DNA of 64,000 bases from MED-G105 sp039814575 (GTDB taxonomy: Bacteria; Pseudomonadota; Alphaproteobacteria; Caulobacterales; Parvularculaceae), in the NCBI GenBank assembly GCA_039814575.1, contig JBCCAY010000002.1:186001-250000 (forward strand), given 5' to 3'. Of this stretch, positions 35,431-44,573 are shown piece after piece; within the stretch, counting starts at the first letter, position 1; every line of letters starts with the position of its first letter. Under the pieces are notes generated by a model. The model made no database searches. It had not been told where the DNA came from and saw only the letters and a program-made list of their open reading frames with translations. Made by a program: the position numbers and the translations under genes.

Positions 35431-36594
35431 TTACTCCGGGATGATCTCACCTGGTAGCGAGTTCACCGTCATCGTGTCGCGCGGTTGGTAGTGGATCACG
35501 GAGCGAATCGACTTGCCGGCTTTGAGCAGATCAAAGGCGGTGTTGATTTTGTCGTGGGTCATATTGTGCGTGATGTACGGATCGACGTCGAAGTCGCCGC
35601 GTAGCCATTCATCGACCATGCCTGGCAATTGGCTCCGGCCGAGAACGCCGCCAAAGGCGGTTCCGCGCCAGACCCGGCCCGTGACAAGCTGGAACGGACG
35701 CGTCGCGATTTCTTCGCCGGCGCCGGCGACGCCGATGATCGTGCACTCGCCCCAGCCCTTGTGGCAGGCCTCAAGAGCGGCGCGCATGACTTTAACATTG
35801 CCGATGCACTCGAACGTATAGTCGAGGCCGCCATTCGTCATTTCAACTAGGATCTCTTGGATCGGCGTGCTGTGGTCATTTGGGTTGATGCATTCGCTCG
35901 CGCCAAGGGATTGAGCGAGTTTGAATTTCTCCGGATTGGTGTCGATGCCGATGATCCGAGAGGCCCCGTTCATCACCGCGCCTTGGATCACCGCCATACC
36001 GACGGCGCCTAAGCCGAATACCGCAACCGTCGCGCCTTCTTCGACTTTGGCCGTGTTGCGCACAGCGCCCATTCCCGTCGGTACGGCGCAGCCCATAACG
36101 GACGCTTTTGACAGCGGCGCTTCTTTCGAAATCTTGGCGATCGCGATTTCGGGCAGCACCGTGTACTCACTAAATGTGCTGGTGCCCATATAGTGAAGGA
36201 TCTGCTTGCCCTTATAGGAAAAGCGGGATGTCCCATCCGGCATCAAACCGGCGCCTTGGGTTGCGCGAATGGTTTGGCAGAGATTGGTTTTGCCTGACTT
36301 GATGTAAGGGCAGTCCGGGTCTTCCGGCACGTAAAGCGGGATAACGTGGTCGCCGGGTTTCACCGTCGTGACGCCTTTGCCGACCTCTTCGACGACGCCG
36401 CAGCCTTCATGACCCAAAACGCATGGGAACAAGCCTTCCGGATCCGCGCCCGACAGGGTGAACATATCTGTATGGCAAAGGCTGGTCGTTACGATGCGGA
36501 CCAAGACCTCGCCGTCTTTGGGGCCTTCGAGGTCAATCTCTTCGATTTCCAGCGGCCGGTTCGGCTCCCAGGCAATTGCTGCACGCGTTTTCAT
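35431..36594 (-). CDS. adhC: S-(hydroxymethyl)glutathione dehydrogenase / class III alcohol dehydrogenase
   Basis: Oxidises the formaldehyde-glutathione adduct to S-formylglutathione. The 387-residue zinc enzyme has the catalytic-zinc ligand Cys40 (SLCHTD), His62 (LGHEG), the Rossmann FGLGAVGMAVIQG and the class III-like TAFGG. The structural-zinc loop is changed: the usual four-cysteine ECxxCxxC...C region reads PEDPDCPYIKSGKTNLC, leaving only Cys95 and Cys106, with Asp92 and Ile98 at the other two places. The protein may not bind the structural zinc. It is followed by a strong terminator and then purU on the same strand. Confidence 0.93.
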   Translation of the reverse strand: MKTRAAIAWEPNRPLEIEEIDLEGPKDGEVLVRIVTTSLCHTDMFTLSGADPEGLFPCVLGHEGCGVVEEVGKGVTTVKPGDHVIPLYVPEDPDCPYIKSGKTNLCQTIRATQGAGLMPDGTSRFSYKGKQILHYMGTSTFSEYTVLPEIAIAKISKEAPLSKASVMGCAVPTGMGAVRNTAKVEEGATVAVFGLGAVGMAVIQGAVMNGASRIIGIDTNPEKFKLAQSLGASECINPNDHSTPIQEILVEMTNGGLDYTFECIGNVKVMRAALEACHKGWGECTIIGVAGAGEEIATRPFQLVTGRVWRGTAFGGVLGRSQLPGMVDEWLRGDFDVDPYITHNMTHDKINTAFDLLKAGKSIRSVIHYQPRDTMTVNSLPGEIIPE

Positions 36595-37692
36595 TGCCTT
36601 TTCTCCTTTTCATCAGTGTTGGTGGACAAATAGGTCTTCAGTTCCGCTCGCGATAACAGTGAGCGTTGACATCAATCATATCACGGGTGTGGACCTTATT
36701 CTCAATCGTCGGCCGGCCGCGCAATACGTCGCAGTTCAAAAGTTATGCGCAGGCTGCGCCTGGCGGGCGGTGCTTTGGAGTTTTCAGATGTTCGAAATAT
36801 GCCCAGCGTCGGCATGGTATTTTCATAGGCCGTCGTGTGCCTCTGCTTCTTTATAAGGGCGAATCGGCGTCGCCTCAACAATTGGCTTGAAGCCCCGTTG
36901 TTTAAGATCATTTATCTAAGTCATGTGGTTCGTTGAAGGCGAAGCTCTGGTTCTCGCATATTGTCTCACGACCGTACGCTGCGCGCACGACGTTGAAAGC
37001 GGCGGTGGCGAAGATACCTGACGCAGACATTGCGTGTTCTTTTAACGACGAGTGTGCATTGCAGCATCCTTTTGCGGGAAAGATGCGGCAGCCAAATTGG
37101 AGCGGTCTGGGGATGTCGACTGACTATGGGGAAAACAGCCCCAAATGACGCCCGGACAGTTGACTGCGCCCGATCGCTTGCCTGTGAAAGACCTTCGCTA
37201 TCCCCAGTCGACATAAGATTATTATGGGACGAATGTCCAGTGAAAATCGCATATTGGCGGCGATGGCGCCTAATATGGATCAGTCTCATTGCGGGGTCAC
37301 GCCGTTCTGACATAAGCGGATGGTGACACTGGGCGGCTTGCGACGCTAGGCGACTGGCGCAACGGCTCGTCTGTGAAAAAGGCGGTGCGGTGCGTGATAG
37401 CGGTTGGCGCGTTCGCTAAGGCCCCGTATAATACGCGGAGATCTTTCGCCCTTGACGGCTGTCTCATCACGACCAAAATCTGTCTTGAGACGCTGGGGGC
37501 TGTTCACTCTAACGCGCACTTGACAATGACGCGCCGCTGACATTTGGACGACACTGCGAAGGGCGCGGCCTAAACGGTTGAACGAAACCTTGGTTCTTCA
37601 CGTTAACGGCCGCTGGAAAAAACCGCAGATGTCGCTTTTGTCGTCGTGCGTTCACAATGCGGTAATCGACGCCTTTAAAGAAAGACGCTGCT
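36595..37692. other. Long non-coding stretch, 1.1 kb
   Basis: No supportable gene. Short frames on both strands lack ribosome-binding sites and recognisable domains. An imperfect inverted repeat built on ATGTCGACTG occurs around 37110-37130 and 37198-37212. The stretch must include the adhC promoter on its left and the transporter leader on its right. It could hold decayed genes, but I cannot identify their remains. Confidence 0.4.
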
Positions 37693-38859
37693 TTGAATAT
37701 TGCTACGTTCGTTCAGTATGCTGCTATTTCGCCGGAGCTTAGCAATAAAGCGCGCTTTGGGCGGTACGCCGTACTTGCTGGTTTGTTGGCGGTAACGATG
37801 TTCGGGGGGCGCGACACCCGCCTTGTCGTCGTGGAGACGCTCGCCGACGCCTATATCGCCGTGTCGGTTTTTGTGGCGTTAACGCTTCTCATTTTTCATG
37901 GGCTTGAAAGCGCGTTGAAGCTTAACACCGCCGCGCTGCTAAGTAGGTACGCCAAATATCAGATTGCAATTGCGGCCGTGCTTGGCGCGCTGCCGGGGTG
38001 CGGCGGCGCCATTATGGTGGTCACGCAGTATAGCATCGGCCGCACGAGCTTTGGCGCGATTGTCGCCGTCTTGACGGCGACCATGGGCGACGCGGCGTTT
38101 TTGTTAATTGCGAAAGAGCCTTCGACAGGCCTTCTCATCATGGCGCTCAGCATCGTAACGGGCGCCGCTTTCGGGTATCTTGTGGACACCCTGCACGGCA
38201 AAGACTTTCTGCGGGTCGATAAGGCGAACGCCTTCAATCGCGCGCCGCCACCCTTCGATTTCGGGCGTCTACATTGGCCATGGATCGCCCTTTTGATGAT
38301 TGGCGTGCCAGTCGGGATACTATCGGCGTTTCAAATCGACATTGACGCGGTCTTTGGCGCGCCCGGCCTTGAAATAACCATCGGCGCCCTTGGCGCGCTC
38401 TCCTCGTTAGCGCTTTGGTTTCTCAATCCATCGACAAGCGCCAGTTATATCAACCGAACGGATGCGCCGGCGCCCGGCCGCGTATGGGAGAAAACAGCGA
38501 CCGACACCTGTTTCGTAACAGTTTGGGTGATCATTGCGTTTCTGGCGTTTGAGTTGACCATCCATTGGACGGGTTGGAGCCTCAGCGCTGCGTTCGGCGC
38601 CCATGCTTGGTTCGTTCCGCTCATCGGCGTTCTCGTCGGATTTCTACCGGGATGCGGGCCGCAGGTCTTAACGACGAGCCTTTACCTGCATGGGGTGATC
38701 CCGCTATCGGCTCAGATGGGGAACGCCATTTCTAACGACGGCGATGCATTGTTCCCGGCGTTCTCGGTCGCGCCAAAAGCGTCCGTTCTTGCGACGCTAT
38801 ATACCGCGGTTCCGGCGCTCCTTTTGGCCTATACCTGGTTCTTCCTATACGAACTCTAG
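37693..38859 (+). CDS. Putative 10-TM metal exporter, ArsP_2 / MntX-like
   Basis: A 388-residue, strongly hydrophobic protein with two homologous halves, each carrying the motif LPGCG (LGALPGCGGAIMVV and GFLPGCGPQVLTT). This duplicated motif is typical of the PF11449 family of putative heavy-metal or manganese exporters. The second repeat ends GNAISNDGDALFPAF, which resembles the first repeat's ATMGDAAFLLIAK. About ten membrane helices are present. The start is TTG with only a weak purine-rich leader, so the N-terminus is uncertain. No metal-responsive riboswitch was recognised upstream. Substrate metal is inferred only from family. Confidence 0.75.
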   Translation: MNIATFVQYAAISPELSNKARFGRYAVLAGLLAVTMFGGRDTRLVVVETLADAYIAVSVFVALTLLIFHGLESALKLNTAALLSRYAKYQIAIAAVLGALPGCGGAIMVVTQYSIGRTSFGAIVAVLTATMGDAAFLLIAKEPSTGLLIMALSIVTGAAFGYLVDTLHGKDFLRVDKANAFNRAPPPFDFGRLHWPWIALLMIGVPVGILSAFQIDIDAVFGAPGLEITIGALGALSSLALWFLNPSTSASYINRTDAPAPGRVWEKTATDTCFVTVWVIIAFLAFELTIHWTGWSLSAAFGAHAWFVPLIGVLVGFLPGCGPQVLTTSLYLHGVIPLSAQMGNAISNDGDALFPAFSVAPKASVLATLYTAVPALLLAYTWFFLYEL

Positions 38860-39139
38860 TTCTCCAACTCTAGTCGCCCATCGGAGGCCGCGCCTCGGCG
38901 AACGGGAGCCGTCCGAGCCGACCGTTTGGCGCGACCAGTGAAGGGGCGGTCTTTGTCTCGGTCTTGGGCGACCACACGGTCAACTGACGCGTGATGCGCA
39001 AGCTTTATATCGTGGACCGCGGGGAGGGAGCTCAGGTCACGTAATTTTCGGACCATCAGAACCAAGGCGCTCAAACGAAACCAATGGCGCCGTCTGCAAC
39101 CGATCATTTACCTTTCTAAGTGCGTTGGCGACTGCGATC

Positions 39140-39172
39140 AAAAAAAAGAGGGCTGAATAATCAGCCCTCTTT
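39140..39172 (-). terminator. Rho-independent terminator after TonB receptor gene
   Basis: Perfect twelve-base-pair stem (AAAGAGGGCTGA with TCAGCCCTCTTT, loop ATAA). On the minus strand the stem is followed by TTTTT continuing from its own T-rich end, eight T in all. It lies about 70 nt after the receptor stop. Confidence 0.95.
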
Positions 39173-39241
39173 CGATTGCCGTAGTGAGGATTTCGCCAGA
39201 TTTTGCGTTTGCACGCCGAAACGCCGACTGTCGCTTTCAGG

Positions 39242-41944
39242 TTATAAGCTGACGCGAATTGTTCCGATAACTGAGCGGGGATCAGCAAAATTGAAACCGC
39301 CGCCCAAGAAACCGAACCCCGAACGTTCAATATAGGTTCTGTCCAGCAGGTTATTCACGTTTACCTGTAATTGGATCTTCTCGGTTGCTTGATAGCGCGC
39401 GCTGGCGTCAACCCGGATGAACCCCGGCAGGAAGATCTCCGAATTATCAGTTTCCCGTCTGGCGGCCAGGTTGCTGCTCCGATAGACGAAGCCAAGGCCG
39501 AGCTCCAGATCTTTCAACGCATTGTCAAACTCTTCAAACGAGTACGTACCAAACATGCTTGCGGTATGCTTTGACGTTCCTAATTGCTGAAGAGGGTTTT
39601 CTAACGGCCCGTCGCCTTCAGTTTGCTCCGCTTCAAGGAAGCCATAAGAACCGGTGAGGGTGAGCCCGCGGTAATTGTTGATCGTGAAATCAAATTCACC
39701 GCCGCGATGGCGCACCTCGCCGACGGTATCAAAAAATTGAACGCTAATGCCGTCACGGTCGACCAGCTGGGCAACGTCGTTCCGCGATGTATTGAACAAC
39801 GCTAAATTAGCGTTGAGCAGTCCGTCGAAAAAGTTGGTTCTGAAGCCTACTTCGTAGGAATTGCCTGTCTCCGGACCAATCGGATCGCCATTGATGTCCT
39901 GTATATCAAGCTGAGGTATGAAGGACTGGGCGTAACTGAAATACGAGCGTACGTTCTCAGATAGCTCCGCCGTGGCGCCGGCGCGGATCGTGACCGCGTC
40001 ATCAGACTGCTCGATGCGCGCTTCAAGAGGGTCTGCGGTGCGGTCTGTCGTGACCTCATCATAGCGAACGCCGACGGGAATCGTCAGCCAAGACGTCGGC
40101 CTGATCGCCAATTCACCGTATACGGAAGCCAATGTTCGAACCGAGCTCTCGAAGAAAGATATCTCAAAACCGGGTCCTGTTGTAAGGTCGTTGGGTATGG
40201 TGTTGACGAAAGTCGTCCCGGCGATGTCATTGAAGTCCACGGTGCCCGAGAAATCGTCACCAATTGCAAACCGGGCATCAAACTCCAATGATTGGTAGGT
40301 GGCGCCGAGAACAAAGCTGTGCTGTTGGTCGAAGAGATTAATCGGTCCCGTCAGCTGCGCATCGCCGAAATAGAACAATTGGTGTTCTTTTCCGTTCTCT
40401 TGATAAAAATCAGCGGTCGGATTGTTAGGATCTGTACCGTACGCATAACCGTTATAATAGTAGTCCGCACCAGCATCAAGATACTTATACGCCGGCGCGG
40501 CATATCGAGATGCAAAATCCACCTCTTGGATCTGACCGCGTAATGTCAGCTTGAGGTCATCAAGGAACGAATGCTCAAGAAAAACCTCGGTGCCTTTCGA
40601 GGTTTCAAAGGTGAAGTCAAGATCCGGTTGGCCCACATACGTTTCCGGCGTGACATTCGGGGGAGCTTCCCCTTCAAATGTCAAAGGGAAACGGAAGTTA
40701 CTCGAGCCATTGCCGCGAATGTAAGATATGCTGCCTTGAATCCGCGTATTCGGACCAAGATCCGCTTCGATCACCGGGCGGATTGCAAAGCTGCGTTTAA
40801 ATGCCGGTTCTTGCGGCGTTCCAGCATACTGGTGCGCAATACCGACACGTGCACGGATGTTTTCGTTGCCGAATAAAGCGCCAAAGTTCGCGTCAGCTTC
40901 GAGGCGGTGGAAATCAAACTGACCGCTGGTTGCTTCAAAGTTGACAAAGTCTTCTCCCGCAACGGGCTGAGTGAGAACCGTATTGATCGAGCCGCCCGGC
41001 AAAATCGGGCCGACGCTGACCGAAGCAGGGCCGCGCAACAACTCGATTGAATCGATGAAAACGTCATCGACAGGGTTTGAGAAGATGTTTTCCGCACGAC
41101 CGTTAACGATTTGCGTCGCGTTAAACCCCCGCACTTGAATGTCTTCAATTGCAAAAGCGCTCGGGTCGCTAAAGCCGATGGTCACGTTTGGCAGGGTCTG
41201 CAGATATTGCGTCGGCTTAACAAAGCCGCGGGCGTTCAAGGCGTCACGGTCGAGAACGTCAAGACTAAAAGGAATTTCTTCAGGCGAAAGGCCAAGCCGA
41301 TCGCTAAAGCGTTGGTTAAAGAATTTGCCTGTAACAACAATTTCGTCGTCCGTCGCCGTTGCGTCATCAACTTGCGCCGAAGCGTTCGTCACGCCGCCCA
41401 ACACAATTGCAGATACGCTGCTCAACAGGCCTAACAGGCCCTTTTGTCTTTTAGATTGCGCCACTTTTCCCTCTTGGTTTTCGTGCCCAGTTTCAATGCG
41501 GGAGATGGTGATCACCCCGCGCTCTGTTAGGGCCCCGGAAAACCTCGAACCGCTCAGCAAAACGCACAGCGCTTCGCTGGCCGAGAGAATACCGTCGACG
41601 GAGAAATCGCCCTCGACGTCAGCCAACACATAGGGGAAAAGAAGTTCACGCTCCGTTTGTTCGGCGAGCGAAAGCACCGCTTCGCCGAGCGTTTTTTCTC
41701 TTACCTGCAGCTTATAACGCTGCTCGACGACACTATTGGAAAAACCCTCAGCGCACGCCGCCCTGCCAGGGGTGATGGTCGCACTCGCCATCAAGCAGCC
41801 CGCGACAATAGCAGGCCCCAAGCAGAATCCCTCCCGAATATGTGGGCTAAACGCCGTGCTAGCTTTTAACGCTGCTCCGCCGGCCCCACTATTTAAAACA
41901 GGCGAGATACCAAAACCCGCTATAACTTTTTCAGTTCGCCGCAT
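39242..41944 (-). CDS. TonB-dependent siderophore receptor with N-terminal STN signalling domain (FecA-like)
   Basis: Outer-membrane receptor, 900 residues, for a ferric chelate. Order: an N-terminal hydrophobic signal segment (about 37-64), an STN/secretin-type signalling domain (about 78-150, LGEAVLSLAEQTERELLFPY), a TonB-box-like EIVVTG near 201, the plug (DRDALNARGFVKPTQYLQTLPNVT) and a long barrel to the C-terminus. Oddly, a second signal-peptide-like stretch lies at 165-190 between STN and plug. Divergent fecI and fecR genes complete a cell-surface signalling module in which STN reports to FecR. Iron is the probable substrate; the chelator is unknown. Confidence 0.93.
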   Translation of the reverse strand: MRRTEKVIAGFGISPVLNSGAGGAALKASTAFSPHIREGFCLGPAIVAGCLMASATITPGRAACAEGFSNSVVEQRYKLQVREKTLGEAVLSLAEQTERELLFPYVLADVEGDFSVDGILSASEALCVLLSGSRFSGALTERGVITISRIETGHENQEGKVAQSKRQKGLLGLLSSVSAIVLGGVTNASAQVDDATATDDEIVVTGKFFNQRFSDRLGLSPEEIPFSLDVLDRDALNARGFVKPTQYLQTLPNVTIGFSDPSAFAIEDIQVRGFNATQIVNGRAENIFSNPVDDVFIDSIELLRGPASVSVGPILPGGSINTVLTQPVAGEDFVNFEATSGQFDFHRLEADANFGALFGNENIRARVGIAHQYAGTPQEPAFKRSFAIRPVIEADLGPNTRIQGSISYIRGNGSSNFRFPLTFEGEAPPNVTPETYVGQPDLDFTFETSKGTEVFLEHSFLDDLKLTLRGQIQEVDFASRYAAPAYKYLDAGADYYYNGYAYGTDPNNPTADFYQENGKEHQLFYFGDAQLTGPINLFDQQHSFVLGATYQSLEFDARFAIGDDFSGTVDFNDIAGTTFVNTIPNDLTTGPGFEISFFESSVRTLASVYGELAIRPTSWLTIPVGVRYDEVTTDRTADPLEARIEQSDDAVTIRAGATAELSENVRSYFSYAQSFIPQLDIQDINGDPIGPETGNSYEVGFRTNFFDGLLNANLALFNTSRNDVAQLVDRDGISVQFFDTVGEVRHRGGEFDFTINNYRGLTLTGSYGFLEAEQTEGDGPLENPLQQLGTSKHTASMFGTYSFEEFDNALKDLELGLGFVYRSSNLAARRETDNSEIFLPGFIRVDASARYQATEKIQLQVNVNNLLDRTYIERSGFGFLGGGFNFADPRSVIGTIRVSL

Positions 41945-42175
41945 TTTTTTAACTTAAGCTCGACTGCGCCTTCGCGCCCCCCCCGGACTATTCTGAACCA
42001 CCCCCGCCGATTCTTGGTTAACGCCGGTTTGGCCGCGTGTTGGCATTTCGATCGGCTAACGGAACTTAAGGCGCTTTGTCTTTTTATTAGGAAATGTTAC
42101 ACGGAGCACTTCACCGCACAAATGCGCATAACCGCTAACGTCGATAAAACGATGCGACTTAACCCCACTAGATAG
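41945..42175. promoter_or_regulatory. Divergent control region between TonB receptor and fecI
   Basis: About 230 nt with a C8 run, a T7 run next to the receptor ATG and an AGGAAAT at 42089-42095 pointing toward fecI that resembles the -35 of FecI-type promoters. No Fur box was recognised. Both promoters of the system must lie here, but I cannot place them confidently. Confidence 0.35.
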
Positions 42176-42838
42176 ATGTCAAGCTTGCTCGACATATTCA
42201 TCAAACACGAAGCGGGCCTTCGTCGATTATTGTGGCGGTACGTTTCAAATCGACAAGATGTCGAAGATCTATTGCAAGAAACATATGTTCGGGTGCTGGC
42301 GGCCGACGCCAAATACAAGCTACGCGCCTCAAAAGGGTACCTTTTTCGGACAGCGAAGAACTTAGCCCTCAACGAATTGGCGAAAAAATCGAGAACCACT
42401 ACAGATTCTATAGAGGATTCAACGCCGGAAACTGTTCTAATAGATGAAGGACAGATCGCCGCCGATGAAAGCCTATCGACGCGCCAGGAATTCATGCTCG
42501 TTGCACAGGCCGTGGCGGGGTTGCCGCCGCAATGCCGCAAAGTTGTCGTCATGCGAAAATTTGACGGCTTATCCTATCGGGAGATCGCCGACCGTCTTGG
42601 GATAACGGTGAGTACGGCCGAGAAGCATGCAGCGACGGGCCTTATAAAATGTGTCGATCACTTAAGACGCAATGGTCACGACGTGGAAGAAATGATGGTG
42701 CGGCTCGGAGCAAAACGGCGCGCGCCTTCATCAACGGGGAGCGGCGAAAAGCCGAACCGTCCCCAGACGGATAGTCGTATTTTGAGAAAGAAAGCGGCGT
42801 CAGTAGCTGCTGAAACAGTGAAAATTGACGATGAGTAA
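42176..42838 (+). CDS. fecI: ECF RNA polymerase sigma factor, FecI-type
   Basis: A 220-residue extracytoplasmic-function sigma factor. Region 2 is NRQDVEDLLQETYVRVLA and region 4 is PPQCRKVVVMRKFDGLSYREIADRLGITVSTAEKH, with the typical FecI ending. A C-terminal extension (about 175-220), rich in basic residues and serine, is longer than usual. It directs transcription of the receptor when the chelate is sensed through FecR. fecR starts 14 nt before its stop, so translation is probably coupled. Confidence 0.92.
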   Translation: MSSLLDIFIKHEAGLRRLLWRYVSNRQDVEDLLQETYVRVLAADAKYKLRASKGYLFRTAKNLALNELAKKSRTTTDSIEDSTPETVLIDEGQIAADESLSTRQEFMLVAQAVAGLPPQCRKVVVMRKFDGLSYREIADRLGITVSTAEKHAATGLIKCVDHLRRNGHDVEEMMVRLGAKRRAPSSTGSGEKPNRPQTDSRILRKKAASVAAETVKIDDE

Positions 42839-43883
42839 GGACAATATCGCAGTGTCGTCTTTAGACGACCGTCTCATTGATGAACAGGCTGCTGCGTGGG
42901 CTATACGTCTGGAATCGGGAGACGCGACGGCGCAAGAGCGTGCGGAGTATGCTCAATGGGTGAGCGCCGACGATCGGCGCCGCCACGCTATGGAGAAATT
43001 CAGCGCCATTTGGCGTGAACTTGGCGACGGTCGCGAAAGCCGCTTTGAAGACGGTGAGGCGCCCTTGCCGCCGACATTCTTTGAGCGGATTGGACTGGAA
43101 CCCGAGCACGGCGTCGTCGCCGGCGTTGCGGCGATGTTTGCATTGTTCATATCCATTGTGGTGATTCCCTACACAATTGGCGGAGGCGATCGCGATCTGG
43201 CGCAAACTTATGCTACGGAGATTGGGAGCCAAAAGGTTGTGACCTTGAGAGACGGCTCATTGGTCACGCTCAATACGAATAGCCAGGTTGAAGTGAGCTA
43301 TTCGGAAACGTCGCGCGATATAACATTGTTACGCGGCGAGGCGCATTTCTTGGTCGCTCATGACAAGGAAAGACCATTTTCAGTGGTGGCTGCAAACACC
43401 CTAGTTCGAGCCGTGGGAACCGCCTTCGCGGTTCGCATACGCACCGACTCCGTCAACGTGATTGTCACAGAAGGAGCCGTCGATCTGCTTAAGACATCGC
43501 AGAACGTCGATTCCGATACGGACCGTTCTGAAGACCTCGCGGCGCCGTCTTCGGCTAGCCTGAAAATGGGCGAGAGCATCGTTATTCGGAACAAACTGGA
43601 ACCCGTCAAAACTATTGATGATGCGGAGATGAGCCGCAAACTCTCTTGGCGGGACGGTGTGCTAGCGTTTGCAGGTGAGCCTCTTGCAGAAGTTCTCGAT
43701 GACGTCAGTCGTTATACCGAGATGGAAATAATTATTCAGGATCTGGAGCTAAGCGACATACCAATCGGCGGGTATTTTAAAGTTGGGAATGTCGATTCCC
43801 TATTTGAGGCGCTTGAAGACAGTTTCGAGATGCGTATCGAGCGCGTAAGCGATGAACGGGTTCACTTGTATGCTGCATATTGA
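42825..43883 (+). CDS. fecR: FecR-family anti-sigma / sigma regulator
   Basis: Inner-membrane protein of 352 residues that couples the receptor's STN domain to FecI. The cytosolic N-terminus carries the DUF4880-type helical segment AAWAIRLESGDATAQE with WVSADDRRRHAME. One membrane helix lies at about 105-122 (GVAAMFALFISIVVIPY). The periplasmic FecR domain follows (GSQKVVTLRDGSLVTLNTNS, LLRGEAHFLVAHD, VRAVGTAFAVRI), and the C-terminal part (SWRDGVLAFAGEPLAEVLDDV) is an STN-like region. It overlaps fecI by 14 nt. Confidence 0.93.
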   Translation: MTMSKDNIAVSSLDDRLIDEQAAAWAIRLESGDATAQERAEYAQWVSADDRRRHAMEKFSAIWRELGDGRESRFEDGEAPLPPTFFERIGLEPEHGVVAGVAAMFALFISIVVIPYTIGGGDRDLAQTYATEIGSQKVVTLRDGSLVTLNTNSQVEVSYSETSRDITLLRGEAHFLVAHDKERPFSVVAANTLVRAVGTAFAVRIRTDSVNVIVTEGAVDLLKTSQNVDSDTDRSEDLAAPSSASLKMGESIVIRNKLEPVKTIDDAEMSRKLSWRDGVLAFAGEPLAEVLDDVSRYTEMEIIIQDLELSDIPIGGYFKVGNVDSLFEALEDSFEMRIERVSDERVHLYAAY

Positions 43884-44182
43884 TGGTATTTGCGTTCAAT
43901 GACGATATCGGCGCCGAATGCTGAGAGGCTCGTGTCGCGAAAGCGAACGTTTGGTCCTCTCTTTTCGAGGGCCATGCTGAAGCATCGACGATGCTATGCC
44001 GAACCAGCAGTCAAAAGCGCGACTGCGCGTCGGGCGGTCAGCCCGCCCCGTCGGAGATTATCGCGCAGCGATCTATCGCGAGATATGGAAACTGGTGGAG
44101 CCCCTGGAAGAAAGATCGAACCTTTTCGATCGTTCTTCCAAAACTAAAAACGGAGGCAACGCCAATTTTCAATTATGGAAAT
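43884..44182. other. Spacer between fecR and tRNA-Ala with a copy of the tRNA 3' end
   Basis: No gene seen. It contains an 18-bp near-repeat of the sequence across the tRNA-Ala 3' end and a 15-bp hairpin at 44106-44139. Confidence 0.5.

Positions 44183-44192
<10 letters not shown>
44085..44192. repeat. 18-bp direct repeat of the tRNA-Ala 3' end, 90 bp apart
   Basis: ATGGAAACTGGTGGAGCC at 44085-44102 and the same sequence with one change at 44175-44192; the second copy covers the encoded CCA and the last acceptor-stem bases of tRNA-Ala. Between the copies lies a 15-bp hairpin (44106-44139) with one mismatch. This could be the scar of an integration or slippage event. Confidence 0.6.
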
Positions 44193-44258
<66 letters not shown>

Positions 44259-44573
44259 GATCACTCGTTCATAACCGAACCGTCAATGCGTTGTCACCAT
44301 TCGTCGTCGACAATCCCGTTCTCCGGCTGAACGTTTGCAGCCAGGGATGAGCCTCAGAAGAGCATCTTCAGCGATGGTGCGCGGCGCGGTATAGGCGTCG
44401 CCGGAGCGACGTTAGGGATGCAAGGCGATGGATGCCAATGCAGTGGATGCGACGCTGTTGCGCCGCGGGCCGGTGCGGCTTACATCCCTGATGATCACTA
44501 GTGTGCGTTGCAGCCCGCCAAGCGCGCGGGCGGAGCGCGTCCTCAGCCCTCGTGCGAAGAAAGGCCGTCTCCC
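44259..44573. other. Spacer between tRNA-Ala and yggT
   Basis: About 315 nt, divergent: tRNA promoter on the left, yggT promoter on the right. No further gene, repeat or RNA is recognised. Confidence 0.45.

Noticed and set aside
36966..37313. Frames of about 100 residues on both strands in the long spacer
   Set aside because: No ribosome-binding site, biased composition (Arg/Ser-rich) and no family resemblance; they overlap each other on opposite strands.
37560..37692. Manganese-sensing riboswitch leading into the exporter gene
   Set aside because: No recognisable conserved core of the yybP-ykoY type; a covariance search would be needed.
42080..42100. FecI-type promoter before fecI
   Set aside because: Only the -35-like AGGAAAT is present without a convincing downstream element at fixed spacing; left as a weak hint.
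44060..44120. Second tRNA gene downstream of tRNA-Ala
   Set aside because: Only a 3' end and a T-loop-like GGTTCGATC are present; no acceptor, D or anticodon arms can be formed.
44106..44139. Hairpin beside tRNA-Ala as a terminator
   Set aside because: Neither side has a T tract on the relevant strand, so I treat it as an unexplained palindrome.
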